Of a DNA stretch of 10,472 nt, positions 1 to 6,611 are shown in pieces. A program made the translations under genes and the position numbers. Within the stretch, counting starts at the first letter, position 1. Every line of letters begins with the position of its first letter. The DNA is taken from NCBI GenBank assembly GCA_003499925.1, contig DNRQ01000160.1, positions 1-10,472 of the forward strand. The letters run 5' to 3'. This DNA is from Geobacter sp. (GTDB lineage Bacteria; Desulfobacterota; Desulfuromonadia; Geobacterales; Geobacteraceae). The notes beneath the pieces were generated by a model. It saw only the letters and a list, made by a program, of their open reading frames with translations. It searched no databases and was not told the origin of the DNA.

Positions 1-124
1 AGGGGACTTTAAACCTAACCCTCTTCCACGAGGGGGAGGGGACTTTAAACCTAACCCTCTTCCACGAGGAAGGGGACTTTAAACCTAACCCTCTTCCACG
101 AGGGGAGAGGGGACTTTAAACCTG
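1..124. repeat. Short tandem repeat, three full units plus a partial one
   Basis: A unit beginning aggggactttaaacctaacc starts at 1, 37, 71 and 108, giving periods of 36, 34 and 37. Length changes fall in the G-run after ccacgagg. The fourth unit breaks off after aaacct. Each unit carries a small hairpin (ccctc / gaggg around ttccac). The array touches the left edge and may continue beyond it. There are no unique spacers, so it is not a CRISPR. Function unknown. Confidence 0.9.
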
Positions 125-130
125 CCTTTC

Positions 131-172
131 GCCCCCCTCCCTTGATGGGAGGGGCTGGGGGAGGGTGACAAG
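131..172. repeat. REP-like C/G-rich palindromic repeat
   Basis: The core cccctcccttgatgggagg folds into a hairpin (cctccc / gggagg around ttgat) and is followed by ggctgggggagggtga. A close copy lies at 10403-10447, and an opposite-orientation relative starts at about 5692. It lies just upstream of the radical SAM gene. It looks like a dispersed intergenic repeat. A role in transcription or mRNA stability is possible but not shown. Confidence 0.75.
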
Positions 173-202
173 CCGCGTAAACCGTCTTAGAGAAGGATCA
201 TC

Positions 203-1651
203 ATGCTGAACGACAAGAAAATCCTCCTGGTGCATCCGCTGGGGTACCGGGCTGACGCGGCCGGCCATGATATCTCCCGCATCGCCAATATCATGCCGCC
301 GCTGGGGCTTGCCAGCATCGCGGCCTATCTGGAGCAGCGCGGCACCTCGGCCGATATCATCGACTGCTACGCGCGCCCCGACTCGGACCGGGCCATCCGC
401 GACTACCTGCTGGCGGAAAAGCCCGCCTTCATCGGCTTCAGCTGCACCACCTCCAGCTTCCTCGACGGGATCAGGATCGCGCAGATGGCGCGCCAGGCGG
501 TTCCCGGCATCAAGACGGTCTTCGGCGGCCCGCACGTCTCGGCGCTCAAGGAGCAGCTCTTCCCGAACTACCCAGCCATGGACTTCTCCGTGATCGGCGA
601 GGGGGAGCAGACCATGGCGGAGCTGATGGCCATGGGACGCGACGACGCCGCGTCGGTCAAGGGGATCATCTACCGCAAAGGATCGCAGGTGTGCTTCACC
701 GGCCACCGCGACCAGGCGCTGGTGCTGGACGATCTCCCCTTTCCGGCCTACGAGAAGCTGGCGGGATTCCCCAACTCCTACATGCTCCCGATCTTCAACT
801 ACCCGCAGACGCCTAACACGAGCTGCATCTCCAGCCGGGGCTGCCCCTACGCCTGCAGCTACTGCGACCGTTCCGTGTTTCGCCGCAGCTTCCGCTACAA
901 CTCGGCGGGGTACCTCTACGAGCATCTGCGCTACCTGAGGGAGCGCTTCGGCGTCCGGCACATCAACTTCTACGACGACCAGTTCACCTTCAACCGGCAG
1001 CGGGTCGAGGAGTTCACCGGGATGATGATCGACCGGCCGCTCGGCATGACCTTCAACTGCGCGGTGCGGGCGGAGCACATCGACCGCGAGCTGCTGACCC
1101 GGATGAAGAGCGCCGGCTGCTGGATGATGAGCCTCGGCATCGAGACCGGCGACGAGGAGCTCCTGGCGCAGCACCGCCAGAACGCCGACCTGGACCACCT
1201 GGCGCAAAAGATCCGGATGATCAAGGACGCCGGGCTCAGGACCAAGGGGCTCCTCATGATGGGGCTTCCGGGCGAGACCGAGGAGAGCATCCGCCGCAGC
1301 ATGAAATACGTCTTCTCGCTCCCGATCGACGACTTCAACCTGGCCAAGTTCACCCCGTTTCCGGGTTCTCCGATCTACGAGAACATCCATGAGCTGGGCG
1401 AGTTCGAGGAGGACTGGGAGAAGATGGACTGCATGAACTTCCTTTTCGTCACCAAGGGGATGACGCGGGAGCGTCTGGAGGAGCTGTTCCAGGAGTTCTA
1501 CCGGAACCACTTCAAGCGCCCCAAGGTGCTCTGGGGCTATGTCACCATGCTCTGGCGCTCCCCGGACAGCTGGCTCCGTTTTTTCCGCAACTTCGCCAGT
1601 TTCATGAAATTCACCCGGACCACCACGCGCCTGATGGAGAAGGAGAACTAA
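203..1651 (+). CDS. B12-binding-type radical SAM enzyme
   Basis: This 482-residue protein has two parts. Residues about 5-140 look like the Rossmann-type cobalamin-binding domain of B12-dependent radical SAM enzymes, with KILLVHP at the start and FGGPH near residue 108. A radical SAM barrel follows, with the 4Fe-4S motif CPYACSYC (Cys214, Cys218, Cys221), SLGIETGDEELL at 310-321 and MMGLPGET at 352-359. The usual DxHxxG cobalamin-ligand motif is not seen where expected (IDCYARPD near residue 54), as in several members of this superfamily. The family does radical C-methylations, ring formation and other C-H chemistry, so the substrate cannot be read from the sequence. The start ATG has a gagaagga ribosome site 5-6 bases upstream. 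The stop is 2 bases from the likely start of the acyltransferase, so the two are probably co-translated. A role in tailoring the acyl chain or its head group is inferred from context. Confidence 0.9.
   Translation: MLNDKKILLVHPLGYRADAAGHDISRIANIMPPLGLASIAAYLEQRGTSADIIDCYARPDSDRAIRDYLLAEKPAFIGFSCTTSSFLDGIRIAQMARQAVPGIKTVFGGPHVSALKEQLFPNYPAMDFSVIGEGEQTMAELMAMGRDDAASVKGIIYRKGSQVCFTGHRDQALVLDDLPFPAYEKLAGFPNSYMLPIFNYPQTPNTSCISSRGCPYACSYCDRSVFRRSFRYNSAGYLYEHLRYLRERFGVRHINFYDDQFTFNRQRVEEFTGMMIDRPLGMTFNCAVRAEHIDRELLTRMKSAGCWMMSLGIETGDEELLAQHRQNADLDHLAQKIRMIKDAGLRTKGLLMMGLPGETEESIRRSMKYVFSLPIDDFNLAKFTPFPGSPIYENIHELGEFEEDWEKMDCMNFLFVTKGMTRERLEELFQEFYRNHFKRPKVLWGYVTMLWRSPDSWLRFFRNFASFMKFTRTTTRLMEKEN
1640..1645 (+). 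promoter_or_regulatory. Shine-Dalgarno site for the acyltransferase, inside the end of the radical SAM gene
   Basis: AAGGAG ends 8 bases before a CTG codon at 1654 and overlaps the last codons of the preceding gene. It is the best ribosome site near the start of the next frame, and it decides in favour of a CTG start. A second purine run (ggagaagg, 1665-1672) is not followed by any in-frame start codon. Confidence 0.55.
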
Positions 1652-1653
1652 CG

Positions 1654-2643
1654 CTGCAACGCACCGGAGAAGGTACATACCAGGGCGGCCCGCAGCAGGG
1701 CGAGAGGGGACCGGGGGGCGGGCGGCAGTGGAACAGCCGCAGTCTGGGGAGCGGCTGGCAGCACGATGTCTTCTACACCCTGATCCGGCTCGGCGGCCGG
1801 CACGGGGCCTACGCGCTGCTTCTGTTCGTGGTGCTCTATTACACCCTGTTCAAGCCGTCGGTGAGGGCGCGCTCCAGCCATTACCTGAAACGGCGCTTCC
1901 CGCGGCGCACTCCGCTCATGAGGGTTTGGGACAGCTACCGGTTGAACCTCGGCATCGGCCGGGTCCTGGTCGACCGTGCCGTGCTCGGCATTCTGGGGCC
2001 GGAGAGCCTCAAGGTGGATCTGGCGGGACGCCAGGATCTCGCGGGGCTTTTGGCCGAGGGGCGCGGGCTGGTGCTGGTCACCGCCCATGTCGGCTGCTGG
2101 CAGCTCGCCATGGCCAGTCTGAGCGTCCTCGACACCCGGATCAATCTGCTCATGCACCGGGAGGAGGGGGATCTGGACCGGCAATTTTTCGAGCACGGCG
2201 GCAAAAGGGCACCATACGGGATCATCGATCCGGCCGGGTATCTGGGCGGCGCGCTCGAGATGCTTCAGGTCTTGAAACATGGCGAGGTCCTCTGTATTAT
2301 GGGTGACCGTGTCATGGGGGGGGAAGGAGGCACCGTGGGCGTCGATTTTCTCGGCGAGCCGGTCGAGCTCCCGTTCAGTCCCTACAAGCTCGCGTCGGCG
2401 ACCGGTGCCCCCGTGGCGGTGATTTTTCCCTACCGGAGCGCCGAGGGAGCCTACGCGCTGCAGGTGGCGCGGGTGATCCGGGTGCCGGAACAGCTGGGGA
2501 GGAAGGCATCGGCGTACCGCCCCTTCGCCGCAGAGTTTGCCCAGGCGCTGGAGCAGTTCGTGGCCGAACATCCGTACCAGTTCTTCAATTTTTTCGACAT
2601 GTGGGCCCCGGCTACCCCCGGGGCACCGAAGTCGAAAGGCTGA
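1654..2643 (+). CDS. LpxL/HtrB-like lysophospholipid acyltransferase, probable CTG start
   Basis: This is a membrane-associated acyltransferase of the lauroyl/myristoyl transferase (lipid A late acyltransferase) superfamily, predicted to move an acyl chain from ACP or CoA to a lipid or other acceptor. From CTG 1654 it is 329 residues, a normal family length. The first in-frame ATG/GTG/TTG is GTG 1828. Starting there would remove the block WNSRSLGSGWQHDVFYTLIR (residues 26-45) and most of the hydrophobic stretch AYALLLFVVLYY, both typical of the N-terminus of this group. Motifs seen: AHVGCWQ with His145 and Gln150 (family motif HX4D/E, here HX4Q), GDR at 217-219, and FLGEP at 232-236 followed by PFSPYKLASATGAPV. 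The first 25 residues are rich in Gly, Gln and Pro. The frame is also open back into the radical SAM gene, so a start-region sequencing error or a frameshift cannot be excluded. Confidence 0.8.
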   Translation: MQRTGEGTYQGGPQQGERGPGGGRQWNSRSLGSGWQHDVFYTLIRLGGRHGAYALLLFVVLYYTLFKPSVRARSSHYLKRRFPRRTPLMRVWDSYRLNLGIGRVLVDRAVLGILGPESLKVDLAGRQDLAGLLAEGRGLVLVTAHVGCWQLAMASLSVLDTRINLLMHREEGDLDRQFFEHGGKRAPYGIIDPAGYLGGALEMLQVLKHGEVLCIMGDRVMGGEGGTVGVDFLGEPVELPFSPYKLASATGAPVAVIFPYRSAEGAYALQVARVIRVPEQLGRKASAYRPFAAEFAQALEQFVAEHPYQFFNFFDMWAPATPGAPKSKG

Positions 2644-2646
2644 ACC

Positions 2647-2689
2647 TCCTTTGACGGGAGGGGGTCGAGGGGGCACTGCCATTAAGTTA
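2647..2689. repeat. REP-like repeat ending in gccattaagtta (uninterrupted copy)
   Basis: Right after the acyltransferase stop, cctttgacgggagg is followed by a G-rich run and ggcactgccattaagtta. Almost the same block occurs at 10155-10201, where the MITE-like element sits immediately after attaagtta. The copy here is uninterrupted and runs on into acaggtggcg. Confidence 0.7.
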
Positions 2690-2712
2690 ACAGGTGGCGC
2701 CATGCAGATCAT

Positions 2713-2768
2713 GTAGGGTGGGCCTAGCCCACCGTCGGTTGAGGTTTGGTGGGCGGGGCCCACCCTAC
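2713..2768. repeat. Long intergenic hairpin (tagggtgggc type)
   Basis: Two 21-base arms, 2713-2733 and 2748-2768, pair almost perfectly around a 14-base loop. The outer 12 bases (gtagggtgggcc / ggcccaccctac) are an exact match. Palindromes with TAGGGTGGGC ends are widespread dispersed elements in bacterial genomes. It could also act as a terminator-like or mRNA-stabilising structure after the acyltransferase gene, but there is no T-run. Confidence 0.75.
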
Positions 2769-2793
2769 CCGTCTCCAGCAACCTGCTTACTTC

Positions 2794-2973
2794 TATAAGT
2801 TTCCTGATTAGCGCTGATCTTCCGCTGCTCAGGTCCCTCCCCCTTCAAGGGGGAGGTCAGGAGGGGGAGGGGGGTGTTTTTGCACCGGAGCTAGCCCCAT
2901 CCCCACCCCAACCCTCCCCTTGAAGGGGAGGGAGTTTTTTCAGCGGAAGATCAGCGCTAATCAGTATAAGTTT
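2794..2973. mobile_element. MITE-like element, copy 1, with 9-bp target duplication
   Basis: A 162-bp non-coding element (2803-2964) has perfect 24-bp terminal inverted repeats at 2804-2827 and 2941-2964, beginning ctgattagcgctgatc. It is flanked on both sides by the 9-mer tataagttt (2794-2802 and 2965-2973), as expected of a target-site duplication. The interior holds two further C/G-rich hairpins (ccctcccccttcaaggggga and the ccctccccttgaaggg type). It encodes no transposase, so it would have to be moved in trans. A second copy in the opposite orientation lies at 10202-10362. Confidence 0.85.
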
Positions 2974-2988
2974 TGACATCGCTTTTCA

Positions 2989-3021
2989 TCCCCTCGCCCT
3001 CCGGGAGAGGGTTAGGGTGAG
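2989..3021. repeat. Short REP-like palindrome upstream of the ACP gene
   Basis: The sequence cccctcgccctccgggagag followed by ggttagggtgaggg forms a small hairpin (ccctc / gagag region around cggg). It is of the common intergenic type ccctctccc...gagagggttagggtgaggg. It lies 62 bases upstream of the ACP start. No clear promoter was identified around it. Confidence 0.55.
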
Positions 3022-3069
3022 GGAGCTGCAACTAACCGCAATCCTTCCAATATCAGATCCATCTTTCAC

Positions 3070-3074
3070 AGGAG
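3070..3074 (+). promoter_or_regulatory. Ribosome binding site deciding the ACP start
   Basis: AGGAG ends 8 bases before ATG 3083. An upstream in-frame GTG at 3017 would add 22 residues from repeat-derived sequence with no ACP character, so 3083 is chosen. Confidence 0.8.
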
Positions 3075-3082
3075 CCGTTGCC

Positions 3083-3340
3083 ATGGATACCAAGGATAAA
3101 CTGAAGAAAATTCTCGTCGAAGACCTCAACCTCGAAGAACTGACCCCTGAGGAGATCGACGACAACGCCCCGCTCTTCGGCGAAGGGCTCGGCCTCGACT
3201 CGCTCGATGCGGTGGAGCTCGTGGTGCTGGTGCAAAAGCATTTCGGCCTTGAGATCAAGGACATGGAGGAAGGGCGGACCGCCTTCCAGTCGGTGAGCGC
3301 TCTGGCATCCTACATCGACGGACGCCTGGCCGCGGCATGA
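3083..3340 (+). CDS. Acyl carrier protein
   Basis: This is an 85-residue acidic protein with the normal size and four-helix pattern of a type II acyl carrier protein. The phosphopantetheine site is Ser40 in GLGLDSLDAVEL, followed by the helix-II continuation VVLVQKHFGLEI. It would carry the growing acyl chain as a thioester in the cytoplasm after activation by a phosphopantetheinyl transferase, which is not in the window. Its stop overlaps the next gene's start by 4 bases (ATGA), tying it to the ketosynthase pair. It is therefore likely a dedicated ACP of this pathway, not the housekeeping AcpP, which normally sits with fabD/fabG/fabF. No symbol is assigned. Confidence 0.93.
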   Translation: MDTKDKLKKILVEDLNLEELTPEEIDDNAPLFGEGLGLDSLDAVELVVLVQKHFGLEIKDMEEGRTAFQSVSALASYIDGRLAAA

Positions 3341-4521
3341 CGCACCCCTGGCCTGTCGCCATAACCGGTCTGGGGTGCATCTGCGCCGCCGGGACGAACC
3401 TCGACGCCTGCATGGAATCGCTCTACGGCGGCAGACGGGCTCCGGCTCCCTCTTTGCGCTTCAGCAGCAACCATCCGACCCGTTTTCCGGTCTTCGAGGT
3501 GCCCGACTTCAGCGAGCCGCCGGAACTGCTTCGGACCAGTGCGCTCGGCCTGCACGCGGCGCGGGAGGCGATAGCTGACGCCGGAGTGGACCTGGAGACG
3601 CTGCGCTCGCTGCGCGTCGGTGTCTGCGTCGGGACCACGGTCGGAAGTGCCATGAACAACGAGCAGTTCTGCCGCGACTACCGGGCCGGGCTCGACCCCG
3701 ATCTCGCCCCGATCGAGCGCATCCTGCGCAGCAATCCGGCCGCGGCCATCGCGCGCGAGTTCGGACTCACCGGCCCCTGCCAGACCGTGGTCAACGCCTG
3801 CGCCTCCGGTACCGACGCGGTCGGCCTGGCCGCCTCCTGGATCAGGGGCGGCGTCTGCGACATGGTCATTGCCGGCGGCGCCGACGAACTGGGCAGGATC
3901 ACCTACAACGGCTTCATCTCGCTGATGATCACCGACGACTCCCCCTGCAAGCCATTCGACAGGGAGCGCAAGGGGCTCAACCTGGGCGAAGGCGCGGCCA
4001 TGCTGATCCTGGAATCGGAGCAGCTGCGCAGCGGGCGCGCCAAGAACGCCCGTTCCTTCCTGCTCGGCTACGGTTCCGCCTGCGACGCCCACCACCTCAC
4101 CGCTCCCAAACCGGACGGCGAAGGGCTTCGCTACGCCATCGCCGAAGCGCTCTCCTGCAGCGACACCCCCGCCGAAGAGATCGCCTTCGTCAACGCGCAC
4201 GGCACCGGCACCCCCGATAACGACCGCGTCGAAAGCAGGGTGCTGGCCGACGTGCTCCCGGGGGTCCCGTTCCTCTCCACCAAGGGATACACCGGACACA
4301 CGCTGGGAGCGGCGGGCGCCATCGAGGCGGCCTTCACGGTCGCCTGCCTGGAGCGCGGCATGGTCCCGGGGAATGCGGGATTTGCAACACCCGACCCGGA
4401 GCTGGGGGGGACGCCGGTGCAGGGATGCAGCAAGATCGAGGGAACCGTCGCCCTTTCCGAATCGCTCGCCTTCGGCGGCAACAACTCAGTCATACTACTT
4501 GGCAAAAGAGGCACGGCATGA
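3337..4521 (+). CDS. Beta-ketoacyl-ACP synthase (FabF/KS-alpha type), catalytically intact
   Basis: This 394-residue condensing enzyme does decarboxylative Claisen condensation of malonyl-ACP with an acyl thioester. The thiolase-fold triad is complete: Cys155 in VVNACASGTDA, His288 in VNAHGTGTPDND, and His321 in KGYTGHTLGAAGAIE (with Lys316). The C-terminal LSESLAFGGNNSVILL is the normal ending of FabF-like enzymes. The length is slightly shorter than housekeeping FabF (about 410). The start overlaps the ACP stop by 4 bases, and its own stop overlaps the start of the next gene by 4 bases. This gives an ACP-KS-KS' unit as in type II polyketide and aryl-polyene systems. The specificity and the product chain cannot be deduced. 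Confidence 0.93.
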   Translation: MTHPWPVAITGLGCICAAGTNLDACMESLYGGRRAPAPSLRFSSNHPTRFPVFEVPDFSEPPELLRTSALGLHAAREAIADAGVDLETLRSLRVGVCVGTTVGSAMNNEQFCRDYRAGLDPDLAPIERILRSNPAAAIAREFGLTGPCQTVVNACASGTDAVGLAASWIRGGVCDMVIAGGADELGRITYNGFISLMITDDSPCKPFDRERKGLNLGEGAAMLILESEQLRSGRAKNARSFLLGYGSACDAHHLTAPKPDGEGLRYAIAEALSCSDTPAEEIAFVNAHGTGTPDNDRVESRVLADVLPGVPFLSTKGYTGHTLGAAGAIEAAFTVACLERGMVPGNAGFATPDPELGGTPVQGCSKIEGTVALSESLAFGGNNSVILLGKRGTA

Positions 4522-5600
4522 TGCGGATGGCGGTAAAGGGTATCGGCGTTACCGGCGGATTCGGCACCGGCGTGGCCGATCTGGTGGCCGCGCTGAAAAG
4601 CGGCGTCAGCCGGATGGACGGGATCACGGTGCCGTCGGCGCAGGGACCGTTGCAGCTCCCCGCGTTCCGGGCGGCCACCGAGCGGCTCGAGGAGTTCGCG
4701 CCGAAGCGCACCCTGCGCAGGATCGACCACTACTCGAAGATGGGGCTCCTCGGCGCCTACCTGGCGCTTCAGGACGGCGGCCTGCTCGACTCCGACCTGA
4801 GCCGGCTCGGGGTCGTCGTTGCCAGCGGCTACGGCGCGACCGCCACCACTTTCGCCTTTCTCGACTCCATCATCGCCGACGGCGACATCTGCGCCTCGCC
4901 GACCCACTTCGCCAATTCGGTGCACAATTCCGCCGCCGCCAACATCTCCATCATGCTCGGCGCCAAAGGTCCCAGCCTCACCGTGAGCCAGTTCGACATG
5001 TCCGTTCCTTCCGCCCTCGTGAGCGCCCGCCAGTGGCTGGCGGAAGGAAGGGTCGATGCCGTGCTGTTCGGGGCGATCGACGAGCTTTCCGACCTGATCG
5101 GTTACCTCTGGCACCGCCAGCGCGGTCCCCAGAGCGGCGGCTCCATCTTGCCGCTGCAGGTTGATCGAGAGAGTTCCGTTGTCGGAGAAGGCGCCGCATT
5201 TTTGCTGCTCACCCGAGATGACGGTGGTAAAGGATACTGCGCGATCGATGGAATCGAAACGGGGAGCCTGTATCAGGGAGAGCTCTCGTTGCCAGGCGAT
5301 GCGCTGATGCTGTTGGGTGCCGACGGCCGCAGCGAGCTGGGAGCCCGCTACCGGGCCATGGTACCGAGCCGCTCTCGCGTCGCCTGCTATGCGCCCATCT
5401 ATGGCAGCATGCCCGCCGCTTCCGGCTTCGACCTCGCTTGCGCCGCGCTCATCCTGCAGGGGGGCACCGCCTTCCCGATCACCGGCGCCGCCGGCTGCGA
5501 TATGGGCGGGAGACCGGTGGAGCTGGAGACCGAGCGGATTTGCGCAGTGAGGCTGGCCGAGGCGAACGAGTACTCGGCGATCACCATGTCAAGGCTGTAG
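4518..5600 (+). CDS. Ketosynthase-fold protein lacking catalytic residues (chain-length-factor-like)
   Basis: This 360-residue protein is related to the preceding ketosynthase: VGEGAAFLLL (212-221) matches LGEGAAMLIL of the partner, and TVSQFDMSVPSALVSA (155-170) aligns with TVVNACASGTDAVGLA. The active-site Cys is replaced by Asp160. By alignment the HGTGT histidine becomes Asp269 (GADGRSE) and the second histidine becomes Ser297 (YGSMPAASG). It cannot condense by itself and most likely forms a heterodimer with the intact ketosynthase, as KS-beta/CLF proteins do to set chain length. The start ATG overlaps the previous stop (ATGA), and a second ATG follows at 4521. An upstream in-frame ATG at 4425 lies inside the ketosynthase gene and adds no homologous sequence. 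The partner cysteine of classic CLFs is often Gln, so Asp here is a different solution. Confidence 0.85.
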   Translation: MMRMAVKGIGVTGGFGTGVADLVAALKSGVSRMDGITVPSAQGPLQLPAFRAATERLEEFAPKRTLRRIDHYSKMGLLGAYLALQDGGLLDSDLSRLGVVVASGYGATATTFAFLDSIIADGDICASPTHFANSVHNSAAANISIMLGAKGPSLTVSQFDMSVPSALVSARQWLAEGRVDAVLFGAIDELSDLIGYLWHRQRGPQSGGSILPLQVDRESSVVGEGAAFLLLTRDDGGKGYCAIDGIETGSLYQGELSLPGDALMLLGADGRSELGARYRAMVPSRSRVACYAPIYGSMPAASGFDLACAALILQGGTAFPITGAAGCDMGGRPVELETERICAVRLAEANEYSAITMSRL

Positions 5601-5614
5601 GGTAGTGCCTCTCT

Positions 5615-5651
5615 CTCCCCCCTTTGACAAAGGGGGGTCGGGGGGGATTTG
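5615..5651. repeat. REP-like hairpin repeat, possible terminator after the CLF-like gene
   Basis: ccccccttt (5617-5625) and aaagggggg (5629-5637) pair with a 3-base loop, followed by tcgggggggattt. It starts 15 bases after the CLF-like stop. A near-identical copy lies at 6612-6648 downstream of the PagL-like gene. There is no U-run after the stem, so a dispersed repeat is more likely than a standard intrinsic terminator, though the 9-bp GC stem may still act in 3'-end formation. Confidence 0.7.
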
Positions 5652-5691
5652 GTTGTTGCAGGCGGCTACTGATATGCAGATGGCAACTGAG

Positions 5692-5872
5692 CACCCTCCC
5701 CCAGCCCCTCCCATAAAGGGAGGGGGGTTATAGTCCTATCTCCCATAAAGGGAGGGGGGTTATAGTCCTATCTCCCATAAAGGGAGGGGGCTAATTGTCC
5801 CCTCTCCCCTCATGGGCGGGCCGCCTATAGTCCCCTCTCCCCTGGTGGGAGAGGGCTAGGGAGAGGGGGGAA
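5692..5872. repeat. 32-33-bp tandem repeats bounded by opposed REP-like ends
   Basis: Units beginning ctccc(ataaag/ctcatg/ctggtg)ggag start at 5708, 5740, 5772, 5804 and 5837, giving periods of 32, 32, 32 and 33. The first two are identical through ggttatagtcctat, and later ones diverge. Each unit holds a ctccc...gggag hairpin. The block opens with caccctcccccagcccctcc and closes with gagggctagggagaggg, which are opposite-orientation relatives of the repeat at 131-172. With 5615-5651 it fills most of the 302-base gap between genes. There are no spacers, so it is not a CRISPR. Confidence 0.85.
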
Positions 5873-5902
5873 ATCCACAGCTGCTCGCGAAAGGACTTGC
5901 TC

Positions 5903-6583
5903 ATGATGCTTCCTGGAAGAGCACTCCGGCTACTTGACTGCACAATTTTGATTGCGCTGGTCTCGCTCATGGAACCCATCGCAGCGCCTCCCTGCGCTGC
6001 AGCTTCCAGCGCGCCGCTGACCGTTGCGACCCGGGCTGTACCCGTTGAACAAGAGGGTGCCGGACCTCAAACCAACCAGGGCCTCAACGAGGAAACGCCG
6101 CTTCCCGACCAGTACGGCGTGTCAGCCGAGTACGGCTACACCTTCGACCCGGGCCAAGACATTACCTTTCTGCTGGCCAGGGTCTTTGCCATCTACGACT
6201 ACGGCACCGTCTGGCGGCAGGACCGCCCCAAGGCCCTGAGGTTCAAGGTGGAGGGGGCGATAGGTAGCACCCTCACCCCGAGAACCGATCTCATGGTGTC
6301 GGCGAACATGCTCGCCCTCTATTATCCCGGCAGGCTGACAGGCCGCTCGCTTCGCCCCTACCTGGAGGGGGGTATCGGGGTGATATACACCGAGTTTCGG
6401 GTTAAGGGACAGGAATATCATTTTAACTTCAACCCGCTGCTTGGTGTTGGATGCGAGCTGCCACAGCAAAACGGCAGGAACCCGTTTGCCGCGATCCGCC
6501 TGCATCATCTCTCAAACGCCGGTATCGGCCCTGACAACCGGGGCGTGAATTCGGTCGAGTTGCAGGTAGGACGTTATTTCTAA
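5903..6583 (+). CDS. PagL-like outer-membrane lipid deacylase homologue (acyloxyacyl hydrolase family)
   Basis: This 226-residue protein has an export signal: a short Arg-containing N-terminus, a hydrophobic core LLDCTILIALVSLMEPIAA, and small residues CAAASSA near 31-37. The C-terminus IRLHHLSNAGIGPDNRGVNS resembles the active-site region of PagL lipid A 3-O-deacylase (HYSNAG...), giving His202 and Ser204 as catalytic candidates. The third PagL residue, a Glu 14 residues after the His, is Asn216 here, and a Glu lies three residues later (Glu219). The alternating strands and terminal ...VGRYF fit a small eight-stranded beta barrel. ATG 5903 is chosen because aagga (5891-5895) is 7 bases upstream; TTG 5897 is too close to it. 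Placement next to a lipid-type cluster suggests it acts on an envelope lipid or the pathway's product, but this is inference. Confidence 0.82.
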   Translation: MMLPGRALRLLDCTILIALVSLMEPIAAPPCAAASSAPLTVATRAVPVEQEGAGPQTNQGLNEETPLPDQYGVSAEYGYTFDPGQDITFLLARVFAIYDYGTVWRQDRPKALRFKVEGAIGSTLTPRTDLMVSANMLALYYPGRLTGRSLRPYLEGGIGVIYTEFRVKGQEYHFNFNPLLGVGCELPQQNGRNPFAAIRLHHLSNAGIGPDNRGVNSVELQVGRYF

Positions 6584-6611
6584 CAACATGTGGATGAGTA
6601 GTGCATCCCTA

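Noticed and set aside
1..124. CRISPR array at the left edge, and likewise at 5692-5872
   Set aside because: Units abut directly with no unique spacers, and the repeat length varies through G-runs.
116..1678. 520-residue open frame on the minus strand
   Set aside because: It lies exactly opposite the radical SAM gene in a GC-rich codon mirror, is full of Arg/Val/Leu/Asp repeats and shows no domain motif.
1728..2306. 192-residue frame overlapping the acyltransferase
   Set aside because: Out of frame with the acyltransferase motifs and rich in Arg/Gly/Pro/Ala, as expected of a shadow frame.
2973..2978. TTGACA as a -35 promoter box upstream of the ACP gene
   Set aside because: No -10-like sequence occurs about 17 bases downstream; the region there is C/G-rich repeat.
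3310..4299. Minus-strand open frame of 329 residues opposite the ketosynthase (and similar ones at 4131-5114, 7381-8460 and 9330-9863)
   Set aside because: These are shadows of well-supported + strand genes with intact catalytic motifs; the minus-strand proteins resemble no family.
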